From Methanomassiliicoccales archaeon (GTDB lineage: Archaea > Thermoplasmatota > Thermoplasmata > Methanomassiliicoccales > UBA472), in assembly GCA_013329565.1 (NCBI GenBank), contig DUJZ01000048.1:1-10847 (forward strand): a stretch of 10,847 nt of DNA, written 5' to 3'. The translations under genes and the position numbers were made by a program. The notes below the pieces were generated by a model. It searched no databases. It was not told the origin of the DNA and saw only the letters and a program-made list of their open reading frames with translations. Shown one piece after another: positions 5,943 to 10,847 of the stretch. How positions within the stretch are numbered: the first letter of the stretch is position 1; every line of letters begins with the position of its first letter.

Positions 5943-7268
5943 TCAGAGGGCCACGGCCTCGCTCTCACCCTCCGGGTCCTTGTCGACCTTGATGATCATG
6001 AGCAGGACGATAGATACCAGGACGAAGGCGGAGGACAACAGGAAGAGCGATAGGTAGCCGAAGTACTGCGCCACCACCCCTCCCAGAAGAGAGCCGACGA
6101 TGGTGGCGATCCCCCGCACCGAGTTGTACATACCCATGGATTGACTGCGGAACTGTCTCCGGGACATTCCGGCCACCAGAGAGTCGCCGGCCACGATGAG
6201 GAGGGCCCAGCACATTCCGGACAGGCCGTTGAGAAGGCACATGAGCAGGAACAGCGTGTTGACGTCCAGGGTGACCATGGTCACCAGGAAGAACAGAGGA
6301 AAGATGACCATCCTGAGACCGAAGGCCAAGCCTTGCACCCGGCGTCCCCCGAATCGATCCACCAGCTTTCCGGAGTACGCATAGAAGATCATGGAGATGA
6401 ACGAACTTGCCAGGTACACTGCGAAGACCTGCGCGCTGCTCAGCCCCACGTACTGGTTGAGGTAGATGGGCAAGGCCACGTAGAAACCTAAGAACCCGGT
6501 GAACGCCATGAACACCACCGCGCAGTACATCCTCAGGTTCCGGGAGTAGTTTTCCGAGCTCATGTTCTTGCTGGACAGTTCCACGATGTAGAGAAGGCGC
6601 TGGGGCATGTAGCGAAGCTTCTCCATCAGGTAGTTGGGAACGCGGTACAGATCGAACTGCGGCAGCTCCTCCCTGAGCACGCTCCGGGACGGTTCCCGCA
6701 TGTAATGCCATCCCAGGAACATCGATAGGAAACCAAGTCCGCCAGCCAGCAGGAACAGGGCGCGCATCTGCATGCCCTCACCTTGATCGGGGAAGATCGT
6801 GAGCCAGGTCGTACCCAGTATCAATCCCAGAACCCAGCCGAGCCCGCCCACCCGGCTGAAATCACCAAGCCTGGTGGCCCACTGCTGGCGCGGGAAGCAC
6901 TCCAACACCATCACCGTGCCCACCGGGGCGATGGAGGCACCCATGAAACCGAACAACAGGTTGGCCACGTAGTACTCGGTCATGTTGCTGGCGAACCCCA
7001 TGAGCAGAAGGGAGAAGGCTACCCCCAGAAAGCCGAGCAACACGAAGGGGACCCTCTTGCGGGTGGTGTCGGAAAGGTTGCCCCAGAGTATGGCCCCGGG
7101 AACCGACGCCAACGAGATGGCCGCGTTGACGATCCCGACCTGGGCCACGCTGCCCTTGAGACCCTCGGTTATGAATAGCGGTATCAGTGCGTTGGTGCTA
7201 CCCGCCGATGCGTTGTAGGGAAGGAAGGAATAGTACCACTTTTCCTCCTTGTCGATCTCCTTGGCCAT
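5943..7268 (-). CDS. Major facilitator superfamily transporter
   Basis: A 441-residue membrane transporter with about 12 helices in two halves. The family motif between helices 2 and 3 is clear, WGNLSDTTRKRVP (62-74), and is echoed in the second half as YSGKLVDRFGGRRVQ (298-312). Between the halves lies a long cytoplasmic loop (about 190-245) with charged, arginine-rich sequence. Substrate not predictable; the topology resembles drug or metabolite exporters. Start ATG 7266-7268 is preceded at 7296-7305 by a TATA-like box that would give a very short leader, so it can be transcribed separately from the DUF1634 gene 59 bases upstream on the same strand. Confidence 0.88.
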   Translation of the reverse strand: MAKEIDKEEKWYYSFLPYNASAGSTNALIPLFITEGLKGSVAQVGIVNAAISLASVPGAILWGNLSDTTRKRVPFVLLGFLGVAFSLLLMGFASNMTEYYVANLLFGFMGASIAPVGTVMVLECFPRQQWATRLGDFSRVGGLGWVLGLILGTTWLTIFPDQGEGMQMRALFLLAGGLGFLSMFLGWHYMREPSRSVLREELPQFDLYRVPNYLMEKLRYMPQRLLYIVELSSKNMSSENYSRNLRMYCAVVFMAFTGFLGFYVALPIYLNQYVGLSSAQVFAVYLASSFISMIFYAYSGKLVDRFGGRRVQGLAFGLRMVIFPLFFLVTMVTLDVNTLFLLMCLLNGLSGMCWALLIVAGDSLVAGMSRRQFRSQSMGMYNSVRGIATIVGSLLGGVVAQYFGYLSLFLLSSAFVLVSIVLLMIIKVDKDPEGESEAVAL

Positions 7269-7295
7269 TGCTCATCGGGATTGTTGACCGACACG

Positions 7296-7305
7296 GATAT
7301 ACTAT
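7296..7305 (-). promoter_or_regulatory. Putative TATA box of the MFS gene
   Basis: Minus-strand ATAGTATATC in the 59-base gap after the DUF1634 gene, centred about 32 bases before the MFS start codon. Confidence 0.5.
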
Positions 7306-7327
7306 GCGGTTCCACAAATGACGATGG

Positions 7328-7666
7328 TCAGACCTCCCCGAGCACTACGGCGAGCGCCACCATGAGCAGCACCACCAGTGACACCAGGACGAACTTGCGG
7401 TCACCCTCCCATATGAAAACAAAGAGGGACCCGAACACCCTGGCCAGCGGAGTGGCGATCAGCAGTACTATCCCCAGGGTGAGGAAGGCGGCCGGATCCA
7501 GCTCCAGCATCTTCCCTGGAATGTCCTCCAGGGGGACCACCGAGACCTCCTGCCCTCCGGCGATCATGCCCAGGGAAAGACCAAAGAACATCAGCACCAG
7601 GCTGAGCACCATCCCCCAGTGGAGTATGGGCTGCACCACGCCGCATAGGGTGGACTGGGAAGGCAT
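7328..7666 (-). CDS. DUF1634 family membrane protein
   Basis: A 112-residue membrane protein with three predicted helices (about 15-36, 60-80 and 92-110). The stretch LGIVLLIATPLARVFGSLFV followed by FIWEGDRKFVLVSLVVLL is characteristic of DUF1634. Members are regularly encoded next to TauE/SafE exporters, and here the start ATG overlaps the tauE stop as TGATG, so the two are translationally coupled. It may be a subunit or helper of the exporter; no biochemical role is known to me. The longer open frame back to 7741 is rejected because it would run deep into tauE and has no membrane or family features. Confidence 0.85.
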   Translation of the reverse strand: MPSQSTLCGVVQPILHWGMVLSLVLMFFGLSLGMIAGGQEVSVVPLEDIPGKMLELDPAAFLTLGIVLLIATPLARVFGSLFVFIWEGDRKFVLVSLVVLLMVALAVVLGEV

Positions 7667-8538
7667 CAGGCACCACCCCACAGGCCGAACGCCTTCAACA
7701 CCATGGTCACGGCCACCACGAACAGGAGGATGGAGAACCATTTGCGCAGATCATCGGAGGAGTATTTGGCCATCAGTATGGTGCCGATGTACGCCCCGGC
7801 GAGGGTTCCCACGGCCACCGCCCCGCACAGGTAGGCGTTCAGCAGCCCGTGGCCGTAGAAGATTATCGCTCCTGTGAGAGCGGTTACCCCGATCATGAAG
7901 TTGCTGGTGGCCGCGGCGGCCTTCAGCGGAACGCACATGCACACGTTCATGACCGGTACTTTGACGAGCCCGCCGCCGACGCCCAGAAGGCCGGACAGCA
8001 TTCCGGCCACGCTGCTGTAGGCCAGCCCTTTCTTCAACCCCCTCACGCCGTAACTTACCTCGCAGCTGTTACTGGGATCGACGTACTGGCAGGAAAGGTC
8101 GACCATCTGTCCCTCCGCCTTGGCCTCCTCCGGGGAAAAGAGCACCTCGGTACGGCGGAGCATGGTGTACCCCGCATACACCAGGAGCATGGAGAATATC
8201 AGGAACAGTACGGTCTGGTTCGTGTAAACGGCGATGAGCGCTCCGATTATGGACCCCAGGGTGGTGGACATTTCCAGGAACAGGGCCAGGCGGACATTGG
8301 TCAACCCCTGTTTCACGTACTTGTTGGCGGCGCCGGTGGACGTGGCTATGACGCCGATGAGACTGGCGCCTATGGCCTCCTGCATGGGCACTCCGAAACC
8401 GAGCGTCAGCAGCGGGATGATGATCAGTCCGCCGCCGATGCCCATGAGCGCCCCTATGGCGCCGGCGCTCATGCACAGCAGCGCTATCAGCAGCAGTACC
8501 AGCGGTTCCATCGCCTGGCGATGGCCTGACGAGGACAT
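7666..8538 (-). CDS. TauE/SafE family sulfite/anion exporter
   Basis: A 290-residue membrane protein with the two inverted-repeat signatures of the family: GALMGIGGGLIIIPLLT (29-45) and SGLLGVGGGLVKVPVMN (182-198), each followed by a helix with a conserved A-TS motif (VIATSTG at 63-69; AAATSNFMIG at 208-217). The family exports sulfite, sulfoacetate or related organic anions. The central loop between the halves (about 128-168) is hydrophilic and holds two cysteines (150 and 159), and CMC occurs at 200-202. The start may be ATG 8538 or the second in-frame ATG at 8511, whose product MEPLVLLLIALL starts straight into the first helix. It shares a palindromic TATA box with the divergent ThiI-like gene and is followed by its DUF1634 partner. 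Confidence 0.88.
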   Translation of the reverse strand: MSSSGHRQAMEPLVLLLIALLCMSAGAIGALMGIGGGLIIIPLLTLGFGVPMQEAIGASLIGVIATSTGAANKYVKQGLTNVRLALFLEMSTTLGSIIGALIAVYTNQTVLFLIFSMLLVYAGYTMLRRTEVLFSPEEAKAEGQMVDLSCQYVDPSNSCEVSYGVRGLKKGLAYSSVAGMLSGLLGVGGGLVKVPVMNVCMCVPLKAAAATSNFMIGVTALTGAIIFYGHGLLNAYLCGAVAVGTLAGAYIGTILMAKYSSDDLRKWFSILLFVVAVTMVLKAFGLWGGA

Positions 8539-8555
8539 AATGCTAGCGGGAGAAT

Positions 8556-8566
8556 GGTTTATAACC
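8556..8566. promoter_or_regulatory. Shared near-palindromic TATA box, divergent promoter
   Basis: GGTTTATAACC reads GGTTATAAACC on the other strand, so only the central base differs. Its centre is 26 bases from ATG 8587 (ThiI-like) and 23 bases from ATG 8538 (tauE); the whole intergenic gap is 48 bases. Both genes would be leaderless or nearly so. Confidence 0.65.
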
Positions 8567-8586
8567 CCGCGCTACATGGAAGGGAC

Positions 8587-9438
8587 ATGGGCCTGCTGCT
8601 GGTCAGGTACGCGGAGATGGGATTGAAGAGCCCGGGGGTGCGCCGTTACTTCGAGAAGGTGCTCACCTACAACATGATGGCCGCCCTGGCCCAGGAGAGG
8701 TTGGAGGCCTTCGTGGAAAGCCAGTATGGGCGTCTTTTCGTGACCACCGACAAGCCCGAAGAGGCCGCCCAGGTGCTCCGTCGCGTTTTCGGAATATCCT
8801 CCCTGAGCCAGGTTCAGGAATGCACCTCGGACGTCGAGGACATCCGGCGCCTGGCGCTTCAGGTCGCGACCCCGTTGATGAAGGACGATTCCACGTTCCG
8901 AGTGGAGGCGCGCCGGAACGGCGTCCACCAGTACACCAGCATGCAGCTTGCTGCGCAGGCGGGCGAGGAGATATTCGAGGCGCACAGGCATCGCGGGGTT
9001 CGGGTGGACCTGCACCATCCCGACCTTGTGGTCTACGTGGAGGTCCGCGACCGCCGGGCGTACATCTTCAGCGAGTATCTGGACGGCCCCGGAGGGTTGC
9101 CAATGGGCAGCCAGGGCAAGGTCGTGGCGCTGATAGGGGACGAGAGGGACGCCCTGGCCGCCTGGATGATGATGAAGCGGGGCTGCCGGGCATTGTTCGT
9201 GGTGGAGAACGAGGAGGCCATGCGCATCCTGGACCGCTGGGACCCCGAGCCCCGCAGGGTGCTCGGTCCGGCGGTCAAGGCCGTCAAGGCCAACAAGGCC
9301 TTCGGACTGGTGGTCGGCTGGTCCCTTGACGAGCTTGAGGAGAACCGAACGTTGAACGCCGATGTTCCAGTGTACCATCCGCTCATCGGGATGGGAAATG
9401 AAGAAGTGGAAAGGCGTTTGAAAGAGATAAAAGGGTAG
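8587..9438 (+). CDS. ThiI-like THUMP protein lacking the PP-loop ATP site
   Basis: A 283-residue protein with the N-terminal half of tRNA 4-thiouridine synthase ThiI: the ferredoxin-like domain starts LLVRYAEMGLKSPGVRRYFE (about 3-22), and the THUMP domain (about 76-165) leads into the linker GPGGLPMGSQGK (167-178). In true ThiI the next strand ends in SGGxDSPVA, the ATP-pyrophosphatase loop. Here the same place reads IGDERDALA (183-191), followed by normal-looking AAWMMMKRGC. The rest is about 80 residues instead of about 150, yet ends with the family-like VPVYHPLIGMGNEEVE. No cysteine pair for sulfur transfer is seen. So it probably still binds tRNA but cannot activate it. The start is ATG 8587, since ATG 8554 lies within the TATA box. 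Confidence 0.85.
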   Translation: MGLLLVRYAEMGLKSPGVRRYFEKVLTYNMMAALAQERLEAFVESQYGRLFVTTDKPEEAAQVLRRVFGISSLSQVQECTSDVEDIRRLALQVATPLMKDDSTFRVEARRNGVHQYTSMQLAAQAGEEIFEAHRHRGVRVDLHHPDLVVYVEVRDRRAYIFSEYLDGPGGLPMGSQGKVVALIGDERDALAAWMMMKRGCRALFVVENEEAMRILDRWDPEPRRVLGPAVKAVKANKAFGLVVGWSLDELEENRTLNADVPVYHPLIGMGNEEVERRLKEIKG

Positions 9439-9451
9439 GCGTTCGGCCTAC
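9435..9451. terminator. Bidirectional hairpin containing both stop codons
   Basis: GTAGGC (9435-9440) pairs with GCCTAC (9446-9451) over a five-base loop GTTCG, so each arm carries one of the two convergent TAG stops. On the plus strand it is followed by TTTAT. With only nine bases between the genes, it is the likely place where both transcripts end, although the U-tract is short. Confidence 0.45.
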
Positions 9452-10086
9452 TTTATCTGCCTGTCGTGAGCCTTGACGGACGGGCGCGCCTTCTCCGCAC
9501 CCTTGCCCTTCCAGTGCAGTCCGCGACCCTTGCGTCCGGCGGAGGTCTTGCCGCGGAACACCCGGTTCTTGTTGGCGCTGTTGCACAGCCAGTTCAGGTC
9601 CTTGTCGGCCATGACCGAGGGGTGGTGCTTGTCCACCAGGATGATCTCGTACCAGACCTTCTTGCCGTCCTCGCCGACCCAGTAGGAGTTGAGCACCTCG
9701 AGGTTGGGGTAGCGCTTGGCCGCCCTTTCCTCGGCGATCCGCTTCAGGCTCTTGCCCATGGTGATCTTCTTCATACCCTCGCGCTTGGCGCGGCGTCCCT
9801 TGTATCCCATGCGCTTCTGCAGGCCGCCCTTGCGGACGTGGCCGCGGACGATGATGATGCCCTGCTTGGCCTTGTAGCCCAGAGCGCGGGCGCGGTCCAA
9901 TCGGGTGGGTCTCTCGAGGCGGATGAAATTGGGCTCCCGCCTCCAGACGATGAGCCTCTCCCACATGAGGTCCTTTACGTAAGAAGCATCGGGCCGGTTC
10001 CAGGCGTCGGAGATGTAAGAGTACATGCTCTTTCCGTTCACTGGCCTGGGCCCTTCCTCGTTTTCGTCAACTTTGTTCTCTACCAT
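9448..10086 (-). CDS. rpl15e: 50S ribosomal protein L15e
   Basis: Archaeal/eukaryal large-subunit protein L15e, 212 residues from ATG 10084-10086. The family landmarks are SMYSYISDAWNRP (20-32), IRLERPTRLDRARALGYKAK, GIIIVRGHVRKGG, the block YPNLEVLNSYWVGEDGKKVW, YEIILVDKHHPSVMAD, LNWLCNSANKNRVFRGKTSA and a basic RNA-binding tail. Compared with the usual archaeal start (short MA-SMYSYI), it has an extra acidic N-terminus of about 18 residues (MVENKVDENEEGPRPVNGK). I prefer this ATG over the GTG three codons upstream because that GTG lies within the SD core GGTGAT, which precedes the ATG by four bases. It is a single transcript with its own TATA box and a structured leader. Confidence 0.96.
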   Translation of the reverse strand: MVENKVDENEEGPRPVNGKSMYSYISDAWNRPDASYVKDLMWERLIVWRREPNFIRLERPTRLDRARALGYKAKQGIIIVRGHVRKGGLQKRMGYKGRRAKREGMKKITMGKSLKRIAEERAAKRYPNLEVLNSYWVGEDGKKVWYEIILVDKHHPSVMADKDLNWLCNSANKNRVFRGKTSAGRKGRGLHWKGKGAEKARPSVKAHDRQIK

Positions 10087-10090
10087 TTGT

Positions 10091-10096
10091 ATCACC
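10091..10096 (-). promoter_or_regulatory. Ribosome binding site of L15e
   Basis: GGTGAT on the minus strand, four bases before ATG 10086. It decides the start against the in-frame GTG three codons further upstream, which overlaps it. Confidence 0.7.
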
Positions 10097-10175
10097 AGTG
10101 CCGTCGTTGGCGGCGCTTCGGGATTCGCCCCTTGCGGGGTACAACTCCGGCGAGACGTGTCTCGCTACGAAGCCC
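10097..10175 (-). promoter_or_regulatory. Structured 5' leader RNA of L15e (multi-stem junction)
   Basis: In RNA sense, GGGCUUCG (10175-10168) pairs with CGAAGCGCC (10120-10112) to close a junction (eight pairs, one bulged G). Inside are GCGAGAC/GUCUCGC (10165-10159 with 10156-10150) and CCCC-GCAA-GGGG, a GNRA tetraloop hairpin (10139-10128). A small GCCG/CGGC stem (10114-10111 with 10103-10100) follows just before the SD. The GC-rich island sits between an AT-rich promoter and the gene. I infer a regulatory leader, such as feedback by L15e; no known class recognised. Confidence 0.5.
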
Positions 10176-10187
10176 ACTGATAATGTA

Positions 10188-10198
10188 GCCTTATTTAA
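10188..10198 (-). promoter_or_regulatory. Putative TATA box of L15e
   Basis: Minus-strand TTTAAATAAGG, nearly identical to the box before the glycosyltransferase operon. Transcription would begin around 10167-10172, at or just inside the outer stem of the structured leader. Confidence 0.55.
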
Positions 10199-10249
10199 AC
10201 GATTTGACGAATAAGAAAGGGTACGATGTTTGTCCAGCCTGTTGGTCGC

Positions 10250-10414
10250 TCATGGCTTAAATGGGCGATAAGGTTTGTTTTTCGACTTAAGCGAGTTGAT
10301 GGATCGTACGGCGATGTGAACGTTCGTACCTGGATTCGGAATATTGATCACTTCGCAATCGTCCAAGGCATTTTTCTCCCATAGACGATCAGCACGCGTC
10401 AATGCCCCATTCAT
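10250..10414 (-). CDS. Possible 54-residue protein, unknown
   Basis: ORF of 54 codons from ATG 10412-10414 to TGA 10250-10252. The product starts MNGALTRADRLWEKNALDDC and ends with a basic, proline-containing tail (KSKNKPYRPFKP); it has mixed, soluble, protein-like composition. A TATA-like ATTATAAC (minus strand, 10433-10440) is centred about 22 bases before the ATG, the leaderless spacing seen for other genes here. An alternative in-frame ATG lies five codons upstream. The same frame is open all the way back to the transposase stop (10490-10492), so this could also be the 3' remnant of an older gene interrupted by the insertion sequence. No family recognised. Confidence 0.35.
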   Translation of the reverse strand: MNGALTRADRLWEKNALDDCEVINIPNPGTNVHIAVRSINSLKSKNKPYRPFKP

Positions 10415-10415
10415 C

Positions 10416-10435
10416 AACGGGATTAGCATCCCGTT
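10416..10435. repeat. Perfect inverted repeat, eight-base-pair hairpin
   Basis: AACGGGAT (10416-10423) and ATCCCGTT (10428-10435) with loop TAGC. It lies between the transposase stop and the possible 54-residue ORF, and partly overlaps that ORF's TATA-like box. It could be a terminator, an operator, or part of the end of the insertion sequence. Confidence 0.5.
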
Positions 10436-10489
10436 ATAATTTCCAGTTTTCGAATAACTTTTAATGAATTTTTCGATACTGACCCTGTA

Positions 10490-10847
10490 TTATACTGATG
10501 TTTTATGGTAAGGAAAGGTCAACAGTTCTTCCAGGCTCCAATTCCGATCGGTGATGCCAAGCTCCCTCATCGGCGTCCATTTTCTCATCTTCCCCGAGGC
10601 ATCCAGATGCCTCAGAGAGCCATGCGGTCGGCAGAAATTGTAGTTGGCGAAGTAGAACGCCATATGCGCGTCCAGACGATACTGGCGCTTGGAGAACCCA
10701 AGCGTCTTCCTCGTCAGTCTCTTGTTCTCCTGACGGATGGTGAGGTTACATCGCTCGATGAACGTGGTGGAGATGCTGGCCCTGCCAGCATCCTCTCCGA
10801 ATATCTGCCTCTTCTCCACCTCTACCAGATGCCCGTTCCTATGATGT
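10490..10847 (-). mobile_element. IS1-like family transposase, C-terminal part, runs out of window
   Basis: The frame is open to the right edge, giving 118 residues of a transposase whose N-terminal part lies outside. The stretch TTFIERCNLTIRQENKRLTR (about 39-58 of the visible part), KTLGFSKRQ and FYFANYNFCRPHGSLR is the C-terminal block of DDE transposases annotated as IS1-like in archaea and bacteria; the E in FIER is probably the catalytic glutamate. Base composition is visibly more AT-rich than the genes to the left. No second end is in the window, so the terminal repeats cannot be set; the near end should lie between about 10200 and 10490. Whether the element is intact is unknown. Confidence 0.8.

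Noticed and set aside
7667-7741. Longer start for the DUF1634 protein
   Set aside because: The added residues overlap the end of tauE in another frame and contain no family features; the TGATG overlap is a better start.
8554-8586. ATG 8554 as start of the ThiI-like protein
   Set aside because: It overlaps the TATA box and would add 11 residues before the standard ThiI opening strand; ATG 8587 lies at leaderless distance.
9100-9438. Frameshift as the reason for the missing PP-loop
   Set aside because: Family-like residues occur in the same frame both before and after the altered loop, and other frames there show no SGGxDS-like sequence.
10112-10175. tRNA or tRNA-like gene in the L15e leader, prompted by the GGGGCGAATCCC stretch
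   Set aside because: No proper D arm, anticodon loop or T loop (TTC is missing) can be placed within the closing stem; it fits a leader structure better.
9466-10188. Long plus-strand frame opposite L15e
   Set aside because: Composition is that of an antisense shadow of a GC-rich gene; it shows no domain, and the L15e reading is unambiguous.
1-10847. CRISPR array or long tandem repeats
   Set aside because: No regularly spaced repeats were seen anywhere in the window.

Overview
The window reads as chromosomal DNA of a GC-rich archaeon. Evidence: a eukaryote/archaeal-type ribosomal protein L15e, a class II tRNA-Leu gene without an encoded CCA end, AT-rich TATA-like boxes about 22-30 bases upstream of several start codons (some genes look leaderless), and GGTGAT Shine-Dalgarno cores. 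High GC, methanogen/Thermoplasmatota-like protein sequences and archaeal envelope-glycosylation genes would fit a Methanomassiliicoccales or related Thermoplasmatota lineage, but the lineage is inference.

Left part (1-2375, plus strand): the 3' end of a GNAT acetyltransferase gene with a degenerate acetyl-CoA loop, overlapping a complete GNAT gene; tRNA-Leu(CAG); a possible 26-residue membrane peptide on the minus strand; a two-gene unit of a small two-helix membrane protein and a ribbon-helix-helix protein with a C-terminal leucine-rich-like repeat; and a leaderless flavin split-barrel protein.

Centre (2377-5425, minus strand): a three-gene operon, in transcription order a flippase-like membrane protein (PF03706), a family 2 glycosyltransferase, and a GT-C type membrane glycosyltransferase. 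Together they look like a module that charges a lipid carrier with sugar, moves it across the membrane and transfers it outside. The middle gene has no normal start codon at the expected place; a CTG overlapping the previous stop is the best candidate.

Right-centre (5503-8538): a flavodoxin (plus) meets a minus-strand series of TauE/SafE anion exporter, DUF1634 partner and MFS transporter.

Right part (8539-10200): a ThiI-like THUMP protein (plus) shares one palindromic TATA box with tauE. It keeps the ThiI N-terminal half but has lost the PP-loop ATP site. It converges on L15e through a hairpin that contains both stop codons. L15e has a GC-rich 5' leader that folds on paper into a multi-stem junction, ahead of its GGTGAT ribosome-binding site.

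Right edge (10200-10847) is more AT-rich: a possible 54-residue ORF and the 3' part of an IS1-like transposase gene running out of the window, suggesting a mobile-element boundary.
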